From: a virus
DNA: 36,966 nt
IMG/VR virus record: IMGVR_UViG_3300049491_000216
Location: 1 to 36,966 of that record
Reading direction: 5' to 3' (one strand)
Shown: positions 1 through 7,606 of the stretch, piece after piece
Layout of the letters: each line of letters begins with the position of its first letter
How positions within the stretch are numbered: the stretch's first letter is position 1
The notes under the pieces: model-generated
What the model saw: the letters and a program-made list of their open reading frames with translations, nothing else
Told to the model about the DNA's origin: nothing
Database searches by the model: none
Position numbers and translations under genes: made by a program

Positions 1-40
1 AGTTTCTCGATTCCCCGAGGGTAAGCCCCGCAGCCCCTAG

Positions 41-631
41 ATGCCCGCCATAACCGTCAACGCCTTCGCGAAGCGCATGGGCGTGACGCGCTATGCCGTG
101 ACGAAGGCGATGCGGGACAAGCGCATCAAGTCGTTCAGGAAGGACGACAAGGGCGTCCTGATGATCGACGCCGTCAAGGCGGCCGACGAATGGGCGAGGA
201 ACACTGACCCCGTAGCCGCGGCAAAGGCCGGCAAGGTCTGGCCGCTCCCGAGTGCGCCTCGAGAGTCGCACGCCGAGAAACCCGCCGGCGGTCCTCCCCC
301 TCCCCTGCCGGCGGGTGACGAGGCGCCAGATGCTCCCGACTTCATGGAAGCCCGGGCGTCGAAGGAAGACGCGAACGCCAAGCTGGCGCACCTGGCGCTC
401 CAGGAACGCCTCGGCGTGCTCGTCCCGAAGGCGGACGTGGAGAAGGCCGCTTTCGGCGTCGCTCGCATGCTGCGGGACGCCCTGCTGCACCTGCCCGACG
501 TCATGGCGCCGCGCCTGGCCGCCGAATCCGACTGGTCCGTCATCCGGGCCGATCTCGACAACGAAATCCGAACCGCTCTCAATGGGCTCGCCGACAGACT
601 ACCCGCTCCAGCTACCGTCGGGGATCGCTGA
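41..631 (+). CDS. Terminase small subunit (Nu1-like DNA recognition protein)
   Basis: Predicted small terminase subunit, which recognises the packaging site and recruits the large subunit. The 196-residue protein starts with a helix-turn-helix-like segment (about residues 5-50, including FAKRMGVTRYAVTKAM and a wing-like stretch ending in MIDAVKAADEW). A proline-rich linker follows (about 70-95), then a helical C-terminal half containing KEDANAKLAHLALQERLG, typical of terminase small subunits of this type. The ATG at 41 has a GAGGG-like ribosome site about 20 bases upstream, so the start is only moderately secure. It is the first gene of the late operon and overlaps the large subunit by 50 bases. 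Family assignment rests on architecture and position. Confidence 0.75.
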   Translation: MPAITVNAFAKRMGVTRYAVTKAMRDKRIKSFRKDDKGVLMIDAVKAADEWARNTDPVAAAKAGKVWPLPSAPRESHAEKPAGGPPPPLPAGDEAPDAPDFMEARASKEDANAKLAHLALQERLGVLVPKADVEKAAFGVARMLRDALLHLPDVMAPRLAAESDWSVIRADLDNEIRTALNGLADRLPAPATVGDR

Positions 632-2660
632 TGCCGTCGAGGCATACCGGCGAGCCTTCGGGGCCGGGCTCCGTCCCGATCGCGCCTACACGGTCAGCGA
701 GTGGGCGGACGAGCACCGCATGCTCTCCAGGGTCGCCGCTTCCGAGCATGGCCGCTGGCAGACCAGGCGGACGCCGTACCTGCGCGACATCATGGATGCG
801 TTGAGCCCGTCCGATCCGTGCCAAGAGGTCACCTTCGTGAAGGGGACGCAGCTCGGCGGCTCCGAGGCCGGCTACAACTGGCTCGCCGCGATCATCGACA
901 TCTGGCCGGCGCCGACCATGCTCGTGATGCCGACCACGGACACGGCCAAGAGAATCAGCAAGCAACGCCTCGCGCCGATGATTGACGAGACGCCGAGCCT
1001 ACGCTCGAAGATCAGCGAGGCGAAGTCGCGGGACAGCGGGAATACCGTCCTCATGAAAGACTTTCCGGGCGGCGCGCTCATCCTTACCGGCGCGAACTCC
1101 GGGCCTGGACTGCGCTCCATGCCGATCCGGTTCCTCATGATGGACGAGGTCGACGCTTACCCGTCCGACGTTGATGGCGAAGGCGACCCTTGCATCGTCG
1201 CCGAGAAGCGCACGGACACGTTCAGCCGGCGCAAGATCTTCCGGTGCAGCTCGCCGAAGCTGAAGGCGACGAGCCGTATCGAACGCTTCTATGAGGCATC
1301 CGACCAGCGCCGCTATCACGTTCCATGCCCGCACTGCGAGCATGAGCAATGGCTGAAATGGGACGGGATTCGCTGGGAAACCGCGAAAGTCTGGGAGGTT
1401 ACCCGGGCAGACGACGGGGAAATCGTCGAAGTCGAGCCCGATACCGAAGGGGCGACGGAACGGGATACCGGGGACGTTGTCCGGGCGTGGTACGAATGCG
1501 AAGCCTGTCAGGGCGAGATCCTCGAGCACCACAAGACGAAGATGCTTGAGTCCGGCCGCTGGATTGCGGCGCGGCCCGGCGCGAACCGGCACCCCGGCTT
1601 TCACCTGTCGGCGCTGTACTCGCCCGTCGGCTGGTTCTCGTGGCACCAGGCCGTGCAACAGTACCTCGCGGCCGAGGGCGACCTGTCCGGCGAGCTCGCG
1701 CAGGTGTTCTCGAATACGGTGCTCGGCGAAGCCTACGACGACGCAGGCGAGCAACCGGACGAGCACGAACTGAAGCGGCACGTCGGCGAGTACCGCCTGG
1801 GCGGCAAGGTGCCGCTCGGCGCCTTGATGCTGACGGCCGGCGTCGACGTCCAGCACGACCGGCTCGAGGCGCGCGTATGGGGCTGGGGCCGGGGCGAAGA
1901 GTCCTGGCTCGTGCACCGCGAAATCATCCACGGCTCGCCGGCCGAGGAATCCACCTGGATGGCGCTCAAGGAACTCCTGTTCCGCGAGTGGGACCATGCG
2001 GGCGGCAAGACTCTCACCATCCGGGCGACCGCGATCGACGCGGGCGACGGCAACACGACGCACCACGTGCGCCAGTTCTGCCGCACCTACGCCGCGAAGC
2101 ACGTCATCGCGACGAAGGGGCAGGCGGTCGCCGGGAAGCCGATCATCGGCCGGCCGACGGAGCAGGACGTGAACCACCGCGGCAAGATGTACAAGAACGC
2201 CGTGAAGCTCTGGCCGATGGGATCCGACACCGCGAAGGCGCTGCTCTATTCGCGCTTCAAGATCGACGAACCCGGGCCGGGCTACGTTCACTTGCCGCAA
2301 GGGCTTCCAGATTCCGAGTTCTCGGAGATGACAGCCGAGAAAGTCGTTACCCGCTACGTCAAGGGCTTCCCGCGGCGCGAGTGGACGAAGAAGCCGGGCG
2401 ACCGTAACGAGGGTCTCGATTGCGCCGTCCTGGCGATCGCCGCCGCGCACTATGCCGGGTTGACGCGCGTCAACTGGCAACGCCTCGAACAGCAACTGAT
2501 TCCGCCGCCTTCTCCGGGGGTGCCACAGGTCACACCTGCCGACCAGCGCCCGCCGACCGCCGCGCCACCCGGAGAAGACACGCCGAAAACCCAGCCCGCC
2601 GCGCGCGGGCTTTTTGTTGCGCGTCCTCGCCGCACCGGCGGGTTCGCGACCAACTGGTGA
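582..2660 (+). CDS. Terminase large subunit, lambda GpA family
   Basis: ATP-driven DNA packaging motor and nuclease that cuts concatemers and fills proheads. The protein has about 692 residues, normal for GpA-type terminases. Visible motifs are a Walker A-like KGTQLGGSE (residues 87-95), a Walker B LMMDEVD (185-191), a CPHC...CEAC zinc-binding-like pair in the middle, and the nuclease acidic motifs GVDVQHDR, AIDAGDG and EGLDCAVLAIAAAHY. The frame stays open upstream, but residues before the ATG at 582 are arginine-rich shadow sequence of the small-subunit gene, so 582 is preferred. No strong Shine-Dalgarno is visible, so coupling to the small subunit is likely. The proline-rich C-terminus (about the last 45 residues) is probably flexible. 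Confidence 0.95.
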   Translation: MGSPTDYPLQLPSGIADAVEAYRRAFGAGLRPDRAYTVSEWADEHRMLSRVAASEHGRWQTRRTPYLRDIMDALSPSDPCQEVTFVKGTQLGGSEAGYNWLAAIIDIWPAPTMLVMPTTDTAKRISKQRLAPMIDETPSLRSKISEAKSRDSGNTVLMKDFPGGALILTGANSGPGLRSMPIRFLMMDEVDAYPSDVDGEGDPCIVAEKRTDTFSRRKIFRCSSPKLKATSRIERFYEASDQRRYHVPCPHCEHEQWLKWDGIRWETAKVWEVTRADDGEIVEVEPDTEGATERDTGDVVRAWYECEACQGEILEHHKTKMLESGRWIAARPGANRHPGFHLSALYSPVGWFSWHQAVQQYLAAEGDLSGELAQVFSNTVLGEAYDDAGEQPDEHELKRHVGEYRLGGKVPLGALMLTAGVDVQHDRLEARVWGWGRGEESWLVHREIIHGSPAEESTWMALKELLFREWDHAGGKTLTIRATAIDAGDGNTTHHVRQFCRTYAAKHVIATKGQAVAGKPIIGRPTEQDVNHRGKMYKNAVKLWPMGSDTAKALLYSRFKIDEPGPGYVHLPQGLPDSEFSEMTAEKVVTRYVKGFPRREWTKKPGDRNEGLDCAVLAIAAAHYAGLTRVNWQRLEQQLIPPPSPGVPQVTPADQRPPTAAPPGEDTPKTQPAARGLFVARPRRTGGFATNW

Positions 2661-2667
2661 CACTCTC

Positions 2668-3153
2668 ATGGCACTGACCAACGCGCAGATTCAGATCCTC
2701 AAGGCCGCCATAGCGGCCGAGACAAACGCCACTTTCGTGAGCTATCGCAACAGCGGCGCAACAGGCGCGATGGCCGATTGGTACAACGTCGCCATCAACC
2801 CGACGCAAAAGGCGTGGATCACGGCGCAGCCGGCGACCGACAGCGACGACGCGCCGGACTATTCGACGTTCGACGCCATCGCCGCCGGCAAGCGCGATTC
2901 GTGGGGCTTCTTCCTCGCGTATCCGCGCGACTTTGCGCGCCAGAAGGTCAGGAAATGGGTAACGGACGTTTGGGGTAACGCGACGGCATCGAGCAACTCC
3001 GAGGCGATTCTCCAGGCCGCGACCCGAAACGCCAAGCGCGGCGAGATCGTGTTCGGCGGGGCGGTCGAGACCACGGGAACGGTGGCCGCGCTGGATCTGA
3101 ACTTCGTCGGCGATATCCGCAACGAAGACATCATCGCCGCCCTGGCCGCCTGA
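2668..3153 (+). CDS. Unknown protein between terminase and portal
   Basis: A 161-residue soluble protein with no signal peptide or membrane segment. The start at ATG 2668 gives MALTNAQIQILKAAI, 5 bases after the terminase stop. It opens with a helical segment, has a middle region rich in aromatic and charged residues (WGFFLAYPRDFARQKVRKWV), and ends with a strand-rich part. The gene lies in a block of small virion-type genes in the late operon, so a head or neck structural role is possible. I do not recognise a named domain. The upstream in-frame ATG at 2614 would add 18 residues lying inside the terminase gene and is less likely. Confidence 0.7.
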   Translation: MALTNAQIQILKAAIAAETNATFVSYRNSGATGAMADWYNVAINPTQKAWITAQPATDSDDAPDYSTFDAIAAGKRDSWGFFLAYPRDFARQKVRKWVTDVWGNATASSNSEAILQAATRNAKRGEIVFGGAVETTGTVAALDLNFVGDIRNEDIIAALAA

Positions 3154-3155
3154 GC

Positions 3156-3593
3156 ATGAGCACGCACACCCTAGCGCAAGGTACACGAAGCTCCGCAGTC
3201 CTGGCGCTCGGCACCCTGGCGAGCGGAACGTATGTCTGCTCGAGCGCGATCGACCTGGGCGCGACGATCCCGATCGACGTGACTTTCGAAATGGAAGCGA
3301 ACGCCAACGGCACTCCATCGGGCAATAAGCAGTTGATGCTGTTCGCGAAGTTTTCGCTCGACAATACCAACTGGGGCAGCGGCCCGGAAAGCGGCACCAC
3401 CACGACGGAAGAGGGCGATTTACACCTTGTCGGCGTGATGCCGACAGTCGACACGAACGATCACCGCAAGTTCTTCTCGCTCGCCGGGCTTCCCGTGGCG
3501 CGCTACATGAAGCTCGTCGCGAAAAACGACTTGGGCGTCGCCCTCACCAGCGGCAACGTCTACCGCGCGGATATCACGGGCGTGACGACCTGA
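3156..3593 (+). CDS. Putative virion structural protein, beta-rich
   Basis: A 145-residue protein dominated by alternating hydrophobic and polar stretches with many Thr, Gly and Ser, consistent with a beta-sandwich such as those in phage decoration or fibre proteins. It has no signal peptide or membrane segment. The ATG at 3156 follows the previous stop by 2 bases and the next gene starts 2 bases after its own stop, so it is part of the same late transcript. A stretch such as DNTNWGSGPESGTTTTEEGDL resembles small phage proteins I have seen near head genes, but that is recollection only. A decoration or head-fibre role is inference. Confidence 0.7.
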   Translation: MSTHTLAQGTRSSAVLALGTLASGTYVCSSAIDLGATIPIDVTFEMEANANGTPSGNKQLMLFAKFSLDNTNWGSGPESGTTTTEEGDLHLVGVMPTVDTNDHRKFFSLAGLPVARYMKLVAKNDLGVALTSGNVYRADITGVTT

Positions 3594-3595
3594 CT

Positions 3596-5062
3596 ATGAG
3601 CGGTCGCGACAACTTCCTGCGTGATGTGCCATGGACGCGGCAGCCGCAGATCCCGGTCGGGATCAATCCACGGTTTGCGGCGGCAACGAAACTCCTGATA
3701 TTGCCCGGACTCGGCTGGCACAACCTCGCTTTATTTGGTGAAGTCGCACAGTCAAACGCCGCAATCCCGCTTTCGTCAACACCAAGCGGCAGAACGTTTG
3801 AATTCGACGGAACAACCACTTACGCCGAGTACGGGCCGATTCTGGACGCGGCTGCTGGCGACTTGACGCTGATAGCGATTCTGAGAGCGAATTCCGCTCA
3901 GTACCTCGGGGCGGATGGCGACAGGTATCTGGTAAGCAGCAGAACGGCTGGCAACGCCGGTTTCGCCTGGGGCCTGAATGCGGCAACTGGTGGCGGTGCT
4001 GGCGGGAATGTGACGGCGCAGACGTTAGTGCTGAACGGCGTCGCGGCATACACCGAGGCGAGCTACACGATTGAATCGTTCGTTGATACTCCGGTGGCAT
4101 TCCGGTATGTCAAATCGACCGGCACAATATCGTGGTTCAGATTCGGTAGCAAAAGTTCAGCAGACACGGCGGGAAGCACCTCACCTACAACCGGTAGTAA
4201 TTTGAATGTAGGCCAGTTAGGCCCATATGCCGGCAGTAATCGTTTTAAGCATCGCGCGCATGTCATCGTCGGCATGCAGCGGGCTCTTTCCGATTCTGAA
4301 ATACACGACCTGACAAGCAGTGTTCCTTCGGTCTGGCAACTCTTCGCCCCTCTACCAAGACGTATATTCGTAGGGCCGTCGGCGGGTGGTGCCTATACGC
4401 TAACCGCTGATGCAGGAACGTTCAACAAAACCGGAACAGACGCTACCCTGGCGTTCAATCGCGTTGTCGGCGCATCTGCAGGCGCGTTCGCACTGACCGG
4501 CACCGATGCTTCGCTTCAGTACGGCCGCACGCTCACCGCGGCGGCCGGGACGTTCAATCTTACCGGGACCGATGCGACCCTCGCATACAACCGCGTTCTG
4601 ACTGCGGCGGCGGGCGCGTATGCGCTGACCGGCACGGATGCATCGCTCGTCTACACGCCGGCCGGCGGCGGAACCACCTACACGCTGACCGCCGACACGG
4701 TCGCTTTCTCGCTGACCGGAACTGCAGCGACGCTCGCCTACAACCGAGTGGTAACGGCCGCGGCCGGAAGTTACGCACTGTCAGGAACTGCGGCGACGCT
4801 GACCCGCGGGTTCAACATGACGGCGACGGGCGGCGCCTACACCTTCACGGGCACAGACGCGACGTTCAATCGTACGTATGTGCTCGCATCCAGCGCGGGC
4901 GCCTACACCTTCACTGGCACTGCGGCGACCCTCACATACAGCGCGGCCGCGGTCGTCATCGACTACGGTGACGCGGACTTCGTCATGCGGTTCTCGGGCG
5001 GCAGTACGCAACGCATCGGTCCATCAATTTCCGGCGCATCAGGCCAGAAGATCCGACACTAA
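3596..5062 (+). CDS. LamG-like adhesin with eight tandem 22-residue repeats
   Basis: Large 488-residue presumed virion surface protein. Residues about 25-250 look like a LamG/concanavalin-type jelly roll, with patterns such as FEFDGTTTYAEYG, DLTLIAILRAN and a terminal MQRALSDSEIHDL, which is typical of phage LamG proteins. Residues 267-450 are eight imperfect 22-residue repeats of the form V-T-A-A-A-G-x-Y-A-L-T-G-T-D-A-T-L. A short C-terminal cap follows. The N-terminal coding region is visibly more AT-rich than its neighbours, suggesting acquisition. It sits between terminase and portal rather than with tail fibres, so it may be a head- or neck-attached fibre that binds glycans. That placement on the virion is inference. 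Confidence 0.75.
   Translation: MSGRDNFLRDVPWTRQPQIPVGINPRFAAATKLLILPGLGWHNLALFGEVAQSNAAIPLSSTPSGRTFEFDGTTTYAEYGPILDAAAGDLTLIAILRANSAQYLGADGDRYLVSSRTAGNAGFAWGLNAATGGGAGGNVTAQTLVLNGVAAYTEASYTIESFVDTPVAFRYVKSTGTISWFRFGSKSSADTAGSTSPTTGSNLNVGQLGPYAGSNRFKHRAHVIVGMQRALSDSEIHDLTSSVPSVWQLFAPLPRRIFVGPSAGGAYTLTADAGTFNKTGTDATLAFNRVVGASAGAFALTGTDASLQYGRTLTAAAGTFNLTGTDATLAYNRVLTAAAGAYALTGTDASLVYTPAGGGTTYTLTADTVAFSLTGTAATLAYNRVVTAAAGSYALSGTAATLTRGFNMTATGGAYTFTGTDATFNRTYVLASSAGAYTFTGTAATLTYSAAAVVIDYGDADFVMRFSGGSTQRIGPSISGASGQKIRH
4394..4945 (+). repeat. Eight tandem ~66-bp coding repeats (22-residue units)
   Basis: In-gene tandem repeat region encoding residues 267-450 of the LamG-like protein. Each unit encodes roughly two short beta strands separated by AGxY/F and TGTDATL turns. 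The copies are diverged at the DNA level but strongly alike in protein, which suggests selection for a repeated fold such as a beta-helix or beta-roll stalk. One unit is followed by a PAGGGTT linker. Confidence 0.85.
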
Positions 5063-5074
5063 GGAGCATTTTCA

Positions 5075-5482
5075 ATGGCAACTTTCAACAAGTTCAACTG
5101 CTTCGTCGGGGATCTCGGGCTGAAGCTTCACGAACTGAACGCTGACACTCTCAAGATCGTGCTGACGAACAGCGCGCCCTCGGCGTCGAATACCGTCATC
5201 GGCAACATCACGCAGATATCGAACGGCAACGGCTACACCACCGGCGGCGAGGATACGCAGAACACGTATTCGCAGACGAGCGGCACCGGGACGTGCGTAG
5301 GAACCGACGTTACCTGGACGGCGAGTGGATCGGTCGGCCCGTTTCGTTACGTCGTGCTCTACAACGACACGTCGACGACGGATGCACTGATCGGATGGTG
5401 GGACTACGGGTCATCGATCACCCTGGCGACCACAGAGACGTTCAAGACGGACTTCGGCGCCTCGATGTTCACGATTACCTGA
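5075..5482 (+). CDS. Conserved phage virion-type protein of unknown function
   Basis: A 135-residue protein starting MATFNKFNCFVGDLG and ending in a strand-rich region (PFRYVVLYNDTST, LIGWWDYG). This layout matches a widespread small phage protein of unknown function that I recall from head-gene neighbourhoods. The start is supported by a good AAGGAG ribosome site about 9 bases before ATG 5075. A strong ribosome site in an otherwise coupled operon suggests high expression, as for a multi-copy virion protein. A capsid decoration role is inference. No catalytic motif is visible. Confidence 0.75.
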   Translation: MATFNKFNCFVGDLGLKLHELNADTLKIVLTNSAPSASNTVIGNITQISNGNGYTTGGEDTQNTYSQTSGTGTCVGTDVTWTASGSVGPFRYVVLYNDTSTTDALIGWWDYGSSITLATTETFKTDFGASMFTIT

Positions 5483-5486
5483 TCGA

Positions 5487-6014
5487 ATGAACATCAACAC
5501 GCTGACCGCCGGGACGACTCTCGACTTTCTGACGGAAGTTACGGAGTGGCCGGCGACGGACGGCTGGACGCTCACTTATTACTTGCGAGGCGTCACGTCC
5601 GTCGACCTGGAAGCGACCGCCGAGGGCGCCGATTACCGGGTCTCCGTCGCCGCGTCCGTAACGGCGCTATGGGGCGCGGGAACCTACGCATGGGAAGCGC
5701 GCGTCGAACTCGCCGGCGTCGTCAACAAGGTAGCGAGCGGGACGCTTACGGTCCTCGCTGACCTGACCGCAGTCGCCGCGGGATACGACGGGCGCAGCTA
5801 CGCAAAGAAAGGCCTGGACATCTGCAACGCACTTCTCGCCGGCTTTACCGACGTCGAGGAGTACGCGATCGCCGGCCGGTCGCTGCGGCGGATGAACCGG
5901 CTTGAACTGCTCGAGGCTCGCTCGCAACTGATGGCAGAGGTCGCGGCAGAGGAAGCGGCGGCGGCGGTTGCTGTCGGGATGTCAAACCCGCGTCGGCTGT
6001 ACGTCCGGATGTAA
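5487..6014 (+). CDS. gpW-like head-tail connector with extra N-terminal domain
   Basis: A 175-residue protein just before the portal gene, the position of gene W in lambda. Residues about 1-92 form an Ig-like beta-rich domain (TLTAGTTLDFLTEVTEW, WTLTYYLRG, TYAWEARVEL). Residues about 100-175 look like gpW: a helix, then EYAIAGRSLRRMNRLELLEA, a second helix, and a C-terminal NPRRLYVRM. gpW-type proteins sit on the portal ring after DNA packaging and help connect the tail. Lambda gpW has only 68 residues, so the N-terminal domain is an addition. Assignment is by pattern and gene order. Confidence 0.7.
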   Translation: MNINTLTAGTTLDFLTEVTEWPATDGWTLTYYLRGVTSVDLEATAEGADYRVSVAASVTALWGAGTYAWEARVELAGVVNKVASGTLTVLADLTAVAAGYDGRSYAKKGLDICNALLAGFTDVEEYAIAGRSLRRMNRLELLEARSQLMAEVAAEEAAAAVAVGMSNPRRLYVRM

Positions 6015-6019
6015 CGCCC

Positions 6020-7606
6020 ATGAAGATCCTTCCGCAGTCCATCCGGGCATGGTTGCATGCCAGGACGGGGCCGGCCGCGCCCGCTCGCGGCAATGTCCGC
6101 ATGTACCAGTCCGCCAAGAATACGCGGCTGAACGCCTCCTGGAGCGCGCCGACAACCTCGGCAGACACCGAACTCTATACGTCCCTGGGCACGCTGCGCG
6201 GTCGCTCCCGCGCGCTCGTGCGCGATGCGGCCTACGCCAAGCGGGCGAAGGTCGTTGTCGTAAACAACGTCATCGGCGCCGGTATGGGAATGCAAGGCAA
6301 CGTGCGCACTTCCGACGGCAAGCTCCTCAAGGCCGTCAATGACGGCATCGAGTATGCCTGGTGCGAATGGTCCCGCGCCGAGAACTGCCATACCGGCGGC
6401 GCCATGCACTTCAACGACCTCGAGCGCGCCGCGATGGGGCAAGTCTTCGAAGCGGGCGAATGCTTCCTTCGTCTCCACCGCCGGCCGTTCGGTCGGTCCG
6501 CGGTCCCGCTTGCGATCGAACTGATCGAGGCCGAGCGCATCGCGGACGACTACTCTCAGCCGGTCGGCGCGAACGGCGAGAACCAGGTAAGGATGGGAAT
6601 CGAGGTCGACACGTTCGGCCGTGCCGTCGCCTACTGGGTCCGCAATCAGCACCCGAGCGAGATTCGCTACAACATCAGCGCGACGGACGTGATGTATCGC
6701 GTCCCGGCCGCGGACATGATCCATCTTCGAATCGTCGACCGTTGGCCGCAGACCAGGGGCGAACCCTGGATGCACGCCACCGCGCGGCGCCTGAACGACA
6801 TGGACGGCTACAGCGAGGCCGAGATCGTCGCCGCGCGCGCCTCGGCCGCTTATATGGCCTTCATCATCGACCCGAACGGGACGACGTCCGTCGGCGATGC
6901 GCCCGCAGAAGACGGGACGCGCACGATCACGATGGAACCGGGCATCGTCGAGACGCTCGGCCCGGGCGAGGATATTCGCTTCCACGACCCTAGCCGGCCG
7001 AACACGGCAATCGACCCATTCTTGCGCTACATGCTGCGCGAAGTCGCGGCCGGCGTCGGCGTCAGTTATGAGTCGCTTTCCCGCGACTACTCGCAAAGCA
7101 ACTACTCGAGCAGTCGCCTTGCGCTCCTGGACGACCGAGACCTGTGGCGGACGCTACAGCAATGGTGGATCAGGAGTCTGCGCGAACCCTTGCATCGGAT
7201 CTGGCTCGAGCAGGCTGCGCTTGCGGGCGCCGTCGCCGGCTTGACGCTTGAGGCCTACCTGAACCGCACGGAGAAGTATGCGGCCGTGAAGTTCAAGCCG
7301 AGAGGCTGGAACTGGGTCGACCCGACGAAGGAAGTCGAGGCCTACAAAGAAGCGGTGCTCGCCGGCTTCACGACCGTGTCGGATGTCATCGCGCAGACCG
7401 GCAACGGCCGCGACCTCGAAGACGTGCTGCAGGAGCGCCGCAGCGAACTCGACATGATGGAAGAGCTGGACCTCGAGTTCGATACCGAATACGTCGAACC
7501 GCCAGAGGCCGCGCCGGCTACTCCCGCGCCACCCTCGGCCACCGCTGAAGGCGACAGCACGGAAGACCCCGCACCGCCTGCAGCAAGACTCAGAAAGGTT
7601 AATTGA
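6020..7606 (+). CDS. Portal protein, lambda family
   Basis: Twelve-subunit ring at the capsid vertex through which DNA enters and leaves. The 528-residue length fits lambda gpB. Recognisable family stretches include LRGRSRALVRDAAYAKRA near residue 60, VVNNVIGAGMGMQGN, a GEPWMHATARRLNDMDGY segment, ARASAAYMAFI, and YESLSRDYSQSNYSSSRLALLD. The last 35 residues are Pro/Ala/Thr-rich and probably disordered. ATG 6020 lies 5 bases after the gpW-like stop. Its TGA overlaps the next gene's ATG, so portal and protease-capsid synthesis are coupled. No anomaly seen. Confidence 0.95.
   Translation: MKILPQSIRAWLHARTGPAAPARGNVRMYQSAKNTRLNASWSAPTTSADTELYTSLGTLRGRSRALVRDAAYAKRAKVVVVNNVIGAGMGMQGNVRTSDGKLLKAVNDGIEYAWCEWSRAENCHTGGAMHFNDLERAAMGQVFEAGECFLRLHRRPFGRSAVPLAIELIEAERIADDYSQPVGANGENQVRMGIEVDTFGRAVAYWVRNQHPSEIRYNISATDVMYRVPAADMIHLRIVDRWPQTRGEPWMHATARRLNDMDGYSEAEIVAARASAAYMAFIIDPNGTTSVGDAPAEDGTRTITMEPGIVETLGPGEDIRFHDPSRPNTAIDPFLRYMLREVAAGVGVSYESLSRDYSQSNYSSSRLALLDDRDLWRTLQQWWIRSLREPLHRIWLEQAALAGAVAGLTLEAYLNRTEKYAAVKFKPRGWNWVDPTKEVEAYKEAVLAGFTTVSDVIAQTGNGRDLEDVLQERRSELDMMEELDLEFDTEYVEPPEAAPATPAPPSATAEGDSTEDPAPPAARLRKVN

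Noticed and set aside
1-40. Packaging (cos) site or genome end
   Set aside because: Terminase is adjacent, so it is plausible, but no repeat between the window ends or recognisable cos structure could be shown by eye.
252-581. Upstream extension of the terminase large subunit to ATG 252
   Set aside because: The added 110 residues are Arg/Pro/Ser-rich shadow of the small-subunit frame; ATG 582 gives a normal family length.
999-2681. Open 560-codon frame antisense to the terminase large subunit
   Set aside because: It mirrors GC-rich codon structure of a gene with clear terminase motifs; its protein is Arg/Val/Leu-rich without recognisable features and crosses the gene's end.
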